Source: Betaproteobacteria bacterium (GTDB taxonomy: Bacteria > Pseudomonadota > Gammaproteobacteria > Burkholderiales > Ga0077523). From it: a stretch of 64,000 nt of DNA. Below the pieces are notes generated by a model, which was not told the DNA's origin, did not search any database, and saw nothing but the letters and a program-made list of their open reading frames with translations. Location of the stretch: the NCBI GenBank assembly GCA_016125475.1, contig WGLR01000027.1:1-64000 (forward strand). Reading direction: 5' to 3'. Positions 8,650 through 17,887 of this stretch are shown piece after piece; the first letter of the stretch is position 1, and each line of letters starts with the position of its first letter. The position numbers and the translations under genes are program-made.

Positions 8650-10824
8650 TCAGCGTCGACTCTCGGATGCGCGTGCGGTTTCGACGTCTTCCACGCGGCG
8701 AATCGTGCCCGAATCAGTCACCTTCTCGAGCTCGGCGAGCGTCGAGTAGAACACGGGGCCGCGCCCCATGTCGGCCTCGTCCTGACTCACGAGTGCGTTG
8801 ACGTTGAGCCCGTTCAGCTGCCTGGATCCCTGAAGCTGCTTGGGCGCGCTCACCACGCCGGGCATCGCGCCCGGAACGATGAGAGCATACCCGAACACCT
8901 CGCCACGATCGTTGTGGAGGCGGCAGAGATCACCGTTCGCGATGCCGCGCGCACCGGCGTCGGACGCCGACACCTCGAAGGTCTGACGGGACATCATCTG
9001 CTGGAGCCGTGGCACGTGCTGGAAGCTGGCGCCGATGAAGTAGTGTGTCGCCGGGCTGAGAACCTGGAGCGGGAAGCGCTTCTTCAGTTCGGTGCTGAGA
9101 TACCCCTCCCGCTCGGGAACATGTCCCGGAAGAGGATCCAGCCCCATGTCCGCGAGCGTCTCGCTGTAGATCTCGATCCTGCCCGACGGTGTTGGCCAGC
9201 GGCCGCTGTTCAGCCCCGGACGGCGGGGCGAGTCGACGGCCGCCCTGGCCCATCCGTTCTCGAGCAGCGACTCGTAGGTGATCCCCTCGAACAGCGGATT
9301 CACCGACGGATCGATGATTTCCCGGATCATCTCCTCGTCAGTCTGCGCGAAGCACGGATCGTCGTATCCCATGTGCCGCGCGAGTCGCCGGAACATCTCG
9401 TTGTTGTCGAGACTCTCGCCCAGCTTCGGAATCGCCTGCTGCGACAGCGAGTAGTAGTAGTTGCCGTACGCGCAGAGCAGGTCGGTACGCTCGAGCGCGG
9501 TGTCCGCGGGCAGGATGAAGTCCGCGAAGTCGCAGGTGTCGGTGAAGAACGTGTCGTGGACGACCGTGAACAGGTCGTCGCGCATCATGCCCCTGCGCGC
9601 GCTCACCGTGTCCGGCACGCAGTTGGCCGGATCCGAGTTCCAGACGAAGAGTGCCTTGATGGGTGGGGAAAGTTCGGGGTCGTTGAGTGCGTTGCCGATC
9701 TGGATCATGTTGATCGTGCGCGGCTTGCGCCCCGCGAGCAGGTCGGTCCGCTGCAGTTTCCCGAGATCGATGTTCCGCATCTCGGTGCCGGTTCCGACGC
9801 ACACGCCGCCACCGGTGCGCATTGCGCCGGTCACCGCCGGCAGCAGCTTGATCGCACGCGTCATGGCGCCGCCGTTGTCGTGCCGCTGGATGCCCCAGTT
9901 CAGGCGGATGAACGATTTCTTCGTCTGTCCGTACAGCAGCGCGAGGCGCTCGATGGAACCGGCATCGAGGCCCGTGATCTCCGCCACGCGTGCGACCGGG
10001 TAGTCCGGCAGGCGCTCCTCGAGGAGCCGCTCCCAGCCCACGGTCTGCTCGCGCAGGAATGCCTCGTCGTGGAGGCCACGATCGACGATGATCTTCATCA
10101 TGCCGAGTGCGAGTGCCGCATCGGTGCCGGGCCTTGGCTGGACGTGCCAGTCGGCGAAAGCGGTGGTTCGCGTCGGACGCGGGTCGATCGCGACCACCCG
10201 GGCCCCCCGCTCCTTCGCGGCGACCACGAAGGGCATGGCATGCACGCCCGTGCTCACGAGGTTCGTGCCCCAGAGGACGATGAGGTCCATGTCGGGCATG
10301 TCCTCGATGTTCGCCTCGTGGACCTGTCCGGTGGTGACCATGCTCGCGGCGCGACCGGCCGCGGTGCAGATCGTGCGCTCGAGTTGCGCCGCTCCCATCC
10401 TGTTGAAGAATCTGTCCCCCATCCCGAGAAATCCGAGGAAACCCAGCGTGCCGGAGTACGAGTAGGGCTGCACGGCCTCGGGCCCGAAGTCCGCGATCAC
10501 CTGCCGGAGTCTGGCCGCGATCTCTGCGAGCGCATCGTCCCAGCCGATCCGCTCGAAGCGCGCGCCCTTGCCCTTGGGGCCTGTCCGACGATACGGGTAC
10601 AGCACGCGGTTCTCGTTGTAGACGAGGTCCAGATAGTTGTTCACCTTGTTGCAAAGATAGCCACGCGTGACGGGATGCGTCGGGTCCCCCTCCACGGCGA
10701 TGGCGCGCTGCGAACGCTCGTCGACCGTCACGCGCATCGAGCAGGCATCGGGGCAGTCGTGCGGACAGGTCACCTTCACGACCTTCGTCTCGAGGTGGCG
10801 GGCAATGTTCGCGGCCGATTCCAT
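8650..10824 (-). CDS. Molybdopterin-dependent oxidoreductase with N-terminal [4Fe-4S] site
   Basis: A 724-residue member of the DMSO-reductase superfamily (COG0243 type). Near the N-terminus CPHDCPDAC followed by GYLCNK supplies four Cys for a [4Fe-4S] cluster. The body has the expected pterin-binding blocks (for example [29 protein letters not shown]) and a C-terminal dinucleotide-binding domain from about residue 600 ([28 protein letters not shown]). There is no twin-arginine signal, so the enzyme should be cytoplasmic. No electron-transfer subunit or maturation chaperone lies beside it. The start at 10824 has GGAG six bases upstream; earlier in-frame codons give an Arg-rich extension unlike the family. 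The substrate is unknown. Confidence 0.88.
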   Translation of the reverse strand: MESAANIARHLETKVVKVTCPHDCPDACSMRVTVDERSQRAIAVEGDPTHPVTRGYLCNKVNNYLDLVYNENRVLYPYRRTGPKGKGARFERIGWDDALAEIAARLRQVIADFGPEAVQPYSYSGTLGFLGFLGMGDRFFNRMGAAQLERTICTAAGRAASMVTTGQVHEANIEDMPDMDLIVLWGTNLVSTGVHAMPFVVAAKERGARVVAIDPRPTRTTAFADWHVQPRPGTDAALALGMMKIIVDRGLHDEAFLREQTVGWERLLEERLPDYPVARVAEITGLDAGSIERLALLYGQTKKSFIRLNWGIQRHDNGGAMTRAIKLLPAVTGAMRTGGGVCVGTGTEMRNIDLGKLQRTDLLAGRKPRTINMIQIGNALNDPELSPPIKALFVWNSDPANCVPDTVSARRGMMRDDLFTVVHDTFFTDTCDFADFILPADTALERTDLLCAYGNYYYSLSQQAIPKLGESLDNNEMFRRLARHMGYDDPCFAQTDEEMIREIIDPSVNPLFEGITYESLLENGWARAAVDSPRRPGLNSGRWPTPSGRIEIYSETLADMGLDPLPGHVPEREGYLSTELKKRFPLQVLSPATHYFIGASFQHVPRLQQMMSRQTFEVSASDAGARGIANGDLCRLHNDRGEVFGYALIVPGAMPGVVSAPKQLQGSRQLNGLNVNALVSQDEADMGRGPVFYSTLAELEKVTDSGTIRRVEDVETARASESRR

Positions 10825-11174
10825 GACGGACTCCGCAATAGAATTCCGAATCCGATATTCTAGACCCCATTCGTGTAAACGGGCTCCGCCCGCGAAGGTA
10901 TGCCGCGCACGGCTGTCGTCGTGGCGGGTCGTGCAACCGTTGTCGGCACGTCGCCCGGCGGCCGGCCCTCGCCGGACGACATTCCATCGGGCCCGGGCAA
11001 CCGTCGCGAACACGAGCGTTACCGGCGACGGTGCAACGGGCGGAAACCGGCACACAAGGAGTTCGAATTGCACAAATCGTCCACCCGCTCCCCGCGTTTC
11101 GCGCCGCACCCGTCGCGGCCGCCGGGGGCGACCCGGCGCACGAACAGGCGCGCCTCCGGAGAGGACTGACTCCC

Positions 11175-11468
11175 GTGTTACTGCGACTCATCCTGATTGC
11201 GGCACTCTTCCTGTTCATCGTGTCGCTCCTCAAGGGTCTGGGAGCGCCGGAACCCTCCGAGCGGTCGATGCGGCGGCGACGCGCCTGGGCCGTCGCGGTC
11301 CGTCAGACGGCTTACACGATGGCCGCCCTGATCTTCACGGGCGTGACCGCGTTCGCAGCGTGGCACGCATTCCGGTTCGACGACCGCACCGCGACCTGGC
11401 TCGCCGTCTTCACCGGGCCGGCCGCCCTCGTGCTCGCGTTTCTCGCGTATCGTGCGAGTCGCGGTTGA
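11175..11468 (+). CDS. Small predicted membrane protein, unrecognised
   Basis: A 97-residue protein from GTG 11175 with three hydrophobic segments: at the N-terminus (LILIAALFLFIVSLL), in the middle (TMAALIFTGVTAFAAWHAF) and at the end (TWLAVFTGPAALVLAFLAY), with a basic stretch (RSMRRRR) between the first two. GAGG lies ten bases before the start. The frame stays open further upstream (to 11031), but that part is Arg/Pro-rich and not membrane-like. The clean hydrophobic pattern favours a real gene; I recognise no family. Confidence 0.55.
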   Translation: MLLRLILIAALFLFIVSLLKGLGAPEPSERSMRRRRAWAVAVRQTAYTMAALIFTGVTAFAAWHAFRFDDRTATWLAVFTGPAALVLAFLAYRASRG

Positions 11469-11651
11469 CTGCCGCCGCGTTCCGGCCGCGCGACGGGCTG
11501 TCATTGAGAGCGTCCACGCTGACGGCATGTACCCGGATCCCTCCGACCGCCACGTGACCGCGACTTTCCGTGGCGAAGGGGGTCGAATCCGCGCATCCGG
11601 CCCCGGTGCGGCGCCGCGCCGCGCGTCACGCACCCGCCTTCGAGCGCCCCC

Positions 11652-12182
11652 GTGGTGACGCCTCCGGTGGTCATCGATGTGGAAGCGTCGGGCTTCGGGC
11701 GCGGCAGCTACCCGATCGAGGTCGGCGTGGCCATGCCGGAGTGTCGGACGCACTGCTTCCTGATACGCCCCCTGCCGGAGTGGACGCACTGGGACCCGTC
11801 GGCGGAGGCGGTTCACGGAATCAGTCGGGCGACACTCGTGAAGCACGGGCGCCCGGTAGACGAAGTCGCCGACGAATTGAACGACCTCCTCGCAGGCCGC
11901 GTCGCGTACAGCGACGCGTGGGGGCACGACACGTCCTGGGTGGCGCTCCTGTTCGAGGATGCATCGCGCACACAGGCGTTTCGCATCGAGCCGCTGCGCG
12001 GCCTCCTGACCGACTCCGAACTGAACGGGTGGCATGCGGCGCGCGCCTCGGTGCAGCGCGCGCTCGGTGTGTCCCGCCATCGCGCCAGCCTGGACGCGCT
12101 GGTGCTCCAACGGACGTTCGTGAGCTGCTGCATGCGACCGGCATCGCCTGTCGGGTCGACAGGTTCTGCCCGAGGGTGTTGA
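11652..12182 (+). CDS. DEDDh-family 3'-5' exonuclease domain protein
   Basis: A 176-residue protein with the three exonuclease motifs of the DnaQ-like superfamily: ExoI VIDVEASGFG at the N-terminus (Asp and Glu), ExoII with Asp in SDAWGHDTSW near residue 95, and ExoIII HRASLDA near residue 143 (His and Asp). All four acidic residues and the His are present, so nuclease activity is expected. It is short and carries no other domain. The GTG start at 11652 has no clear ribosome site, so the true start may differ slightly. The last 25 residues are low in conserved character. Target (DNA or RNA) is unknown. Confidence 0.75.
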   Translation: MVTPPVVIDVEASGFGRGSYPIEVGVAMPECRTHCFLIRPLPEWTHWDPSAEAVHGISRATLVKHGRPVDEVADELNDLLAGRVAYSDAWGHDTSWVALLFEDASRTQAFRIEPLRGLLTDSELNGWHAARASVQRALGVSRHRASLDALVLQRTFVSCCMRPASPVGSTGSARGC

Positions 12183-12373
12183 GCGCGATGCCGACAACAC
12201 ATAAGATCGTCCTCGCGTGACCGGCGGCTATCCCGAGCCGGCAGTGTGCGACGTCCGGGTCGGAGCGCGACCGCCCTCCCCCGGAAAACAACGATAACGT
12301 CTGGCTCGGCGATTCCCATGCTCAAGCATATGCGTGATGTTGTGCAGTCCGACCGGCTGGAAGGGGTTGCGCC

Positions 12374-13726
12374 GTGACGCCTCCGCCAGGTGCACAGGAA
12401 CCCCTGTCCGCCGTGCCCCGGGAACCGGATGGCGCCGAGGACCGATCTGACTTCCCGCACCGACCGGACCCGCACGCACGCCCGCTGATAGCAAGGTTTC
12501 TGGGGGTTCGTGCCGCGACCGAGGCACTCGTGGCAGGACTCTCTCCGGAGGACTGCGCCCTCCAGTCCATGCCCAAGGCGAGCCCGGTCAAGTGGCACCT
12601 CGGTCACGTGACCTGGTTCTTCGAGACCTTCGTGCTCTCGCCTCACGTGCGTCGCTATCGCCCTTACAACGAAGCATTCGCGCATATCTTCAACTCGCAC
12701 TTCGATTCGCTCGGTTCGCGCTTCCCGCGCGAGAATCGCGGACTGCTTTCCCGGCCATCGCTCGACGACGTGATCGCGTACCGTGCACGCGTGAACGAGG
12801 CCATCGTGGACTTCCTCTCGAACCGGTGGCCCCTTCCCGCAGGTGCCATGGATGCGCTGCAACTGGCCATCCAGCACGAGCAGAAGCAGCAGGAGCAGAT
12901 CCTCGCGGATCTCAAGCACCTGTGGTCCTCGAACCCGATGCGGCCGGCGTACCGGCCGATGCCCCTCCAGGCGGCCACGGCTGCGAGGCCGCTCGTCTGG
13001 TTCCCGTGCGCAGAGGGCCTGCGCGAGATCGGCTACCAGGGCGAGGATTTCTGCTTCGACAACGAACGACCGGCGCACCGCCAGTACGTGCAGGGATTCG
13101 AACTCGCCTCGCGGCTCGTGACCGTCGGCGAATATCTCGACTTCATGGACGATGGCGGCTATCAGCGTGCGGAACTCTGGATGTCCGACGGCTGGAGTCA
13201 CGTCCGCCGCCTCGGCTGGCAGGCGCCCCTGTACTGGGAACGCCAGGGCAGGAAATGGCTGCAGTTCACGCTCGCGGGGCAGCGCGAGGTGGATCCGGAC
13301 GAACCCGTCTGCCACGTGAGCTGGTACGAGGCCGACGCCTATGCGCGATGGGCCGGCGCGCGGCTGCCGACCGAAGCCGAATGGGAAACCGCCGCCAACG
13401 ACGCCACACAAGGCGGCAACTTCCTCGAATCCGGACGACTGCATCCTTCGCCGCTGTCCGCACTGCGTGCGGACTGGGGCCCGGCCCAGCTCTTCGGCGA
13501 CGCCTGGGAGTGGACGTCGAGCACGCATCAGCCCTACCCCGGCTACAAGGCGCAGTCGGGCCCGATCGGCGAATACAGCAGCCGGTTCATGGTGAACCAG
13601 TTCGTGCTGCGCGGTGGATCGTGCGCGACACCGCAGTCTCACATCCGGTCCAGCTATCGCAATTTCCAGCCTCCCCACACGCGCTGGCAGTTCACGGGCA
13701 TTCGTCTGGCACGTGACGCCCGCTAG
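12374..13726 (+). CDS. egtB: EgtB-like ergothioneine biosynthesis sulfoxide synthase with altered metal motif
   Basis: EgtB is a non-haem iron enzyme that joins cysteine or gamma-glutamylcysteine to trimethylhistidine. The 450-residue protein has the expected order: a DinB-like domain (about residues 37-190) containing WHLGH (75-78), then a formylglycine-generating-enzyme-like domain (about 205-450) with RLPTEAEWE, FGDAWEWTSS, LRGGSCATP and the terminal FTGIRLARD. In characterised EgtBs the helix at 168-172 reads H-E-x-x-H and both His bind iron; here it is HEQKQ, so the second His is Gln172. No egtD methyltransferase is nearby. GTG 12374 is preceded by GGAAGGGG. Activity is therefore uncertain although the fold is clear. 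Confidence 0.85.
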   Translation: MTPPPGAQEPLSAVPREPDGAEDRSDFPHRPDPHARPLIARFLGVRAATEALVAGLSPEDCALQSMPKASPVKWHLGHVTWFFETFVLSPHVRRYRPYNEAFAHIFNSHFDSLGSRFPRENRGLLSRPSLDDVIAYRARVNEAIVDFLSNRWPLPAGAMDALQLAIQHEQKQQEQILADLKHLWSSNPMRPAYRPMPLQAATAARPLVWFPCAEGLREIGYQGEDFCFDNERPAHRQYVQGFELASRLVTVGEYLDFMDDGGYQRAELWMSDGWSHVRRLGWQAPLYWERQGRKWLQFTLAGQREVDPDEPVCHVSWYEADAYARWAGARLPTEAEWETAANDATQGGNFLESGRLHPSPLSALRADWGPAQLFGDAWEWTSSTHQPYPGYKAQSGPIGEYSSRFMVNQFVLRGGSCATPQSHIRSSYRNFQPPHTRWQFTGIRLARDAR

Positions 13727-13936
13727 TCGCGTCGACTGAGCGAACACCGCGCGTCGTGCCGCGCGGTCCCGGTTTTCCCATGGTGCAACAGGGTTGCCCC
13801 GACGGCGGCTTTCGCCTATAAACGCGCCTTCGCTGTTTCCCGAACCCGCCCAGCAAAGGTCCCCAGACCGCGACGGATGATGTCGAGCCGTGCGCGGCTG
13901 CAGAGGGCCCAAAAGAGCAGGAGAGCTTTTGCGCAA

Positions 13937-15358
13937 ATGATTTCCTCCAATAGATTCGTGTCGTACGGCGGCCGCATCCTCGTGCTCGGATTCGGATCCG
14001 TGGGCCAGGGCACGCTGCCGCTGCTCCTGCGGCACATCGAGATGAAGCCGGAACAGGTCACCGTCATCACGGCAAAACCGGGCGACGAACGCATCGCGCG
14101 CGAACTCGGCGTCCAATTCAAGGTGATGAACGTCACCCGCGAGAATTTCCGCGCCGTATACGACGAACACCTGTCGGCCGGAGACTTCCTCTTCAACGCA
14201 GCCGTCGACGTGGGCAGCCTCGACAGCCTCGCCTACTGCCAGGAACGGGGCATTCTCTATCTCGACGCGTGCATCGAGCCGTGGACCGGCGGGCACGAGA
14301 ACACGTCGATATCGCCTGCGCTGCGCTCGAATTACGCCTACCGCGACTCCGCGCTGGCGATGCGCAGGACGTTCCCGAACGGGCCGACGGCAATGCTCAC
14401 GCACGGCGCGAATCCCGGGCTGGTGTCCCACTTCGTGAAGCAGGCGCTCCTCAATCTCGCCGCGGACACGGGCACCGGCGTCGCTGCCCCGACGACGCGC
14501 GAGGGCTGGGCCCGACTCGCCCGGACACTCGGCGTCAGGACGATCCACATCGCCGAACGCGATTCGCAGTCGTCCACGCGCCGCAAGGCTCGCGACGAAT
14601 TCGTCAACACATGGTCCTCGGAAGCATTCGCAGGAGAATCGCTGCAGCCGGCCGAGCTCGGATGGGGGACCCACGAGCGTCACTGGCCCCACGACGGCCG
14701 GGACTTCGGGTTCGGGTGCGGGGCCGCCATCTATCTGGACCGTCCCGGGGCAGTGACCCGGGTGCGGACCTGGACGCCGCTCGAAGGCCCGTTCATCGGA
14801 TTTCTGATCTCCCACGCCGAGGCGACCTCGATCGCGGACTATCTGACCGTGCGAGAAAACGGGCGCGCCGTCTACCGGCCGACGTGTCATTATGCGTACC
14901 ATCCGTGTGACGACGCGGTGCTCTCGATGCTGGAGTTCAATGGCAACAACTACCGGTTCCCTCCGAAACAGCGACTCCTGCGGGACGAGATCTCGGCGGG
15001 CATGGACGAACTCGGCGTGCTTCTGATGGGACACGCGAGGGGTGCCTACTGGTACGGCTCCCAGCTCGGCATCGACGAGGCACGCCGCCTCTGCCCTTAC
15101 AACAACGCGACGAGCCTGCAGGTGAACGCCCCGGCAATGGCCGCGGTCGTGTGGGCGATCCGCCATCCGCGGGCCGGCATCCTCGAGCCGGATGACCTGC
15201 CGTACGCCGAGATCCTCGACATGTGCGCGGGCTATCTCGGCAACGTGGTCGGCGCCTACTCGGACTGGACACCGTTGCAGGATCGTGCGCGTCTCTACTC
15301 GGAGTCGCTCGACCCGGACGACCCCTGGCAGTTCCGGAACTTCCGGGTGGACGGCTGA
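13937..15358 (+). CDS. hss: Homospermidine synthase (bacterial NAD-dependent type)
   Basis: This family condenses two putrescines (or spermidine plus putrescine) to homospermidine with bound NAD+, in the cytoplasm. The 473-residue length from ATG 13937 matches the known bacterial enzyme of about 477. Visible features are the N-terminal Rossmann motif GFGSVGQGTLPLL, the stretch DACIEPWTGG, HGANPGLVSHFVKQAL and YNNATSLQVNAPAMA. A longer frame from 13877 adds 20 Arg/Ser-rich residues. AGGAG lies 13 bases before the chosen start, which is rather far. The VOC gene follows after three bases, so they are probably one transcript. Confidence 0.88.
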   Translation: MISSNRFVSYGGRILVLGFGSVGQGTLPLLLRHIEMKPEQVTVITAKPGDERIARELGVQFKVMNVTRENFRAVYDEHLSAGDFLFNAAVDVGSLDSLAYCQERGILYLDACIEPWTGGHENTSISPALRSNYAYRDSALAMRRTFPNGPTAMLTHGANPGLVSHFVKQALLNLAADTGTGVAAPTTREGWARLARTLGVRTIHIAERDSQSSTRRKARDEFVNTWSSEAFAGESLQPAELGWGTHERHWPHDGRDFGFGCGAAIYLDRPGAVTRVRTWTPLEGPFIGFLISHAEATSIADYLTVRENGRAVYRPTCHYAYHPCDDAVLSMLEFNGNNYRFPPKQRLLRDEISAGMDELGVLLMGHARGAYWYGSQLGIDEARRLCPYNNATSLQVNAPAMAAVVWAIRHPRAGILEPDDLPYAEILDMCAGYLGNVVGAYSDWTPLQDRARLYSESLDPDDPWQFRNFRVDG

Positions 15359-15361
15359 CCC

Positions 15362-15757
15362 ATGATCGTCATCGACCGGATCGACCACGTCGTGCTCACG
15401 GCTCACGATCTCGAGGCGACGGCGACTTTCTACCAGCGCGTGCTCGGCATGGAAGTCGTTTCCTTCGGAAAGGGGCGAACGGCGCTCGCATTCGGCCGGC
15501 AGAAGATCAACCTTCATCAGGCCGGGGCGGAATTCGAGCCGAAAGCGGACCGGCCGACCCCTGGCTCTCTCGATCTCTGCTTCATCACCGAGACCCCGAT
15601 CGACAAGGTGCTCGCCCACCTGCGCCGCGAGGGCATCGAGGTCATCGAGGGACCGGTCGTGCGCACGGGCGCCCAGGGGGCGCTGATGTCCGTGTACTTC
15701 CGGGATCCGGACAACAACCTGATCGAGGTTTCGAATCAGCACTCCGCCGAGGACTGA
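15362..15757 (+). CDS. VOC (glyoxalase/bleomycin-resistance) family metalloprotein
   Basis: A single 131-residue vicinal-oxygen-chelate protein with the paired beta-alpha-beta-beta-beta repeats. The N-terminal IDHVVLTAHDLEAT contains the His metal ligand, and the C-terminal FRDPDNNLIEVSN contains the Glu. The length and motifs are like small virulence- or glyoxalase-related VOC proteins with unknown substrates. It begins three bases after the homospermidine synthase stop. Confidence 0.85.
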   Translation: MIVIDRIDHVVLTAHDLEATATFYQRVLGMEVVSFGKGRTALAFGRQKINLHQAGAEFEPKADRPTPGSLDLCFITETPIDKVLAHLRREGIEVIEGPVVRTGAQGALMSVYFRDPDNNLIEVSNQHSAED

Positions 15758-15773
15758 CGACCACGCGGCGTCA

Positions 15774-16349
15774 ACGCCTTGCCGGTGCGCCTGGGCACAG
15801 CGTGGCAGCCCGCTGGACGTCCGGTATCACGACAGCGAGTGGGGCGTGCCCATTCACGACGACCCCAGGCTCTTCGAGATGATCACCCTCGAAGGCGCCC
15901 AGGCCGGCCTTTCGTGGTCCACGATCCTGCGCAAGCGCGAGTCGTACCGTCAGGCGTTCGCGAACTTCGATCCTGCGATCGTCGCCGCTTTCACCGACGA
16001 ACGGATCGGAGCGCTGCTCGCCGACCCGGGCATCGTGCGCAACCGGCTGAAGGTGCAGTCGACGGTATCCAACGCACGCGCCTTTCTCGGGATCCAGGAA
16101 GCGTTCGGCTCGTTCGACGCCTTTCTCTGGCGCTTCGTGGACGGCACGCCGATCCGCAACCACTGGCGTTCCCCGGCCGAGGTGCCGGTCCGCACGGACA
16201 TCTCCGATGCGCTGTCGAAGGATCTCGTCAGGCGCGGGTTCCGGTTCGTCGGATCGACGATCATGTACGCGTTCATGCAGGCCGTCGGCATGGTGAATGA
16301 CCACACCGTCGACTGCTACCGCTGGTCCGCGCTGAACGTGCCGCGCTGA
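15774..16349 (+). CDS. tag: DNA-3-methyladenine glycosylase I, with no canonical start codon at the conserved N-terminus
   Basis: Tag removes 3-methyladenine from DNA. Core sequence matches closely: LFEMITLEGAQAGLSW, ILRKRESYR, SDALSKDLVRRGFRFVG and the C-terminal NDHTVDCY. Its zinc site needs Cys and His at the N-terminus and His-x3-Cys at the C-terminus. The N-terminal pair is encoded as RCAWAQ (from 15783) and YHDSEWGVP (15825 on), but that frame is open only from 15723 (TGA at 15720-15722) and has no ATG, GTG or TTG before GTG 15846. Starting at 15846 would delete both zinc ligands. I place the start at ACG 15774 provisionally; a frameshift near the start or a CTG at 15813 are alternatives. 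Confidence 0.7.
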   Translation, partial: TPCRCAWAQRGSPLDVRYHDSEWGVPIHDDPRLFEMITLEGAQAGLSWSTILRKRESYRQAFANFDPAIVAAFTDERIGALLADPGIVRNRLKVQSTVSNARAFLGIQEAFGSFDAFLWRFVDGTPIRNHWRSPAEVPVRTDISDALSKDLVRRGFRFVGSTIMYAFMQAVGMVNDHTVDCYRWSALNVPR

Positions 16350-16465
16350 CCGCCGGGATGCGCTTGCCTTCCGTGCGACGGCCGCCGCCCGGCCATCGGA
16401 TAAACTACGCGAGCGGCCGACTGGCGCCGCTCCCGTTCCCATGCCATCGTGATGTCTAGCCCCGG

Positions 16466-16828
16466 ATGACCGATCCCCGAAACCTTTCCCCGTCGCAGAT
16501 CGCGTGCAAGGTGACTCTCGACGATGGACGCTCGCTGCTTTCCCGACTCGCGCCCGACGCGCTGCGGTCGGTCTCGGTGCTGACTCACGGTTCCCTCCTC
16601 GTCAAGCTCTACGCGCCCGTCGACGAGGATCGGCAGGTCCCTCACGACCGGGACGAGATATACGTCGTCATGGAAGGGACGGGCACCTTCCGGAGTGGTG
16701 AGACCGCCAACCCGTTCGGCCCCGGTGACGTGCTTTTCGTGCCCGCTGGCCGACCGCATCGCTTCGAGTCGTTCACGCCCGATCTGACCGTCTGGGTGAT
16801 CTTCTACGGACCGGAGGGTGGCGAATGA
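16466..16828 (+). CDS. Cupin-domain protein
   Basis: A 120-residue single-domain cupin. Motif 1 reads PHDRDEIYVVMEGTGTF and motif 2 PAGRPHRFE, giving the His/Glu metal site typical of cupin_2 proteins. No function can be assigned. Its stop overlaps the start of the glycosyltransferase (ATGA at 16825-16828), suggesting translational coupling with the lipid-glycan genes that follow. Confidence 0.85.
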   Translation: MTDPRNLSPSQIACKVTLDDGRSLLSRLAPDALRSVSVLTHGSLLVKLYAPVDEDRQVPHDRDEIYVVMEGTGTFRSGETANPFGPGDVLFVPAGRPHRFESFTPDLTVWVIFYGPEGGE

Positions 16829-17871
16829 CGGCCGTGCTCACCACCGCCGGATCGCCCGAACGCGCCCGCGCCGGAAGCGACACGGCCGAATGCGGCGTGT
16901 CGATCGTGATTCCCGTATACAACGAAGCCGAGAACGTCGACGACCTGGTCGCGCGCGTGCACGCCGCACTGGCTCCGACGGGAAGATCGTTCGAACTCAT
17001 CTGCGTGGACGACGGATCGCGCGACGGCACGGCCGGCAGGCTCGCGACACTCGCTCGCGAGAATGCCTGGCTGCGACCCGTTTACCTCATTCGCAACTAC
17101 GGCCAGTCGACGGCCCTCCAGGCAGGCTTCGACATCGCGCGTGGCGCCTACATCGTCACGCTGGACGGTGACCTCCAGAACGACCCGGCCGACATCCCCG
17201 GACTGCTGGACATGCTGGACGAGAACCCGGACATCGACGTGATCTCGGGGTGGCGCAAGGCACGTCAGGACGCGGCCCTGTCCCGAAAGCTTCCGTCGAT
17301 GCTCGCGAACGGCCTCATCTCGCGCGTGACGGGTGTGCGGCTGCACGACTACGGCTGCGCGCTGAAACTTTATCGGGCACGCGTCATTCACGATCTGCGC
17401 CTCTATGGCGAGCAGCACCGCTTCATTCCCGCACTCGCGGCCGAGGTCGGCGCCAGGATCGTCGAAGTGCCCGTCGCGCACCACGCACGGACGCGTGGCA
17501 GTTCCAAGTACGGCATCGACCGCACGTTCCGGGTCATGCTCGACCTGCTGTGGATCAAGTTCCTGCTGCGTTTCCTGCACCGGCCGATCCACGCGTTCGG
17601 AGGCCTCGGACTTACGTTCGGCTCGCTCGGCGGGCTCATCCTCCTCTGGCTCGCTTTCGACAAGATCGTGCTGGGCGAATCGATCGGCGGACGACCGCTG
17701 CTGCTCCTCGGTGTGCTCCTCGTCCTGATCGGCGTTCAGCTGGTCGCGACCGGCGTGCTCGGCGAACTGCTCACTCGCATCTATCACGAGCCCGAGGGGC
17801 GCCGCCAGTATCAGACCCGCCCGTTGCCGCGGCCCGGTGCCGGCGCACGTCCACCTGACACGCCGGCCTAG
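16825..17871 (+). CDS. Family 2 glycosyltransferase, polyprenyl-phosphate type (ArnC/GtrB/DPM1-like)
   Basis: A 348-residue membrane enzyme expected to transfer a sugar from a nucleotide donor to undecaprenyl phosphate on the cytoplasmic face. The GT-A domain shows VSIVIPVYNEAENVDDL, VDDGSRDGT and LDGDLQND (Asp-x-Asp) in the first 115 residues, then the GSSKYG segment typical of DPM1/GtrB relatives. Two hydrophobic helices near residues 252-275 and 287-312 form the membrane anchor. It overlaps the cupin gene by four bases and is followed after 16 bases by an LPG-synthase-type membrane protein. The sugar is unknown. Confidence 0.88.
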   Translation: MTAVLTTAGSPERARAGSDTAECGVSIVIPVYNEAENVDDLVARVHAALAPTGRSFELICVDDGSRDGTAGRLATLARENAWLRPVYLIRNYGQSTALQAGFDIARGAYIVTLDGDLQNDPADIPGLLDMLDENPDIDVISGWRKARQDAALSRKLPSMLANGLISRVTGVRLHDYGCALKLYRARVIHDLRLYGEQHRFIPALAAEVGARIVEVPVAHHARTRGSSKYGIDRTFRVMLDLLWIKFLLRFLHRPIHAFGGLGLTFGSLGGLILLWLAFDKIVLGESIGGRPLLLLGVLLVLIGVQLVATGVLGELLTRIYHEPEGRRQYQTRPLPRPGAGARPPDTPA

Positions 17872-17887
17872 CCGCGCAGGGACACGC

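Noticed and set aside
10825-11109. N-terminal extension of the molybdopterin oxidoreductase
   Set aside because: The added 95 residues are Arg/Ala-rich, unlike the family, while the start at 10824 has a ribosome site.
11813-15742. Very long minus-strand open frame of about 1,300 codons
   Set aside because: It lies opposite the exonuclease, egtB, hss and VOC genes, is rich in Arg, His and Val in the way of antisense frames in GC-rich DNA, and shows no domain.
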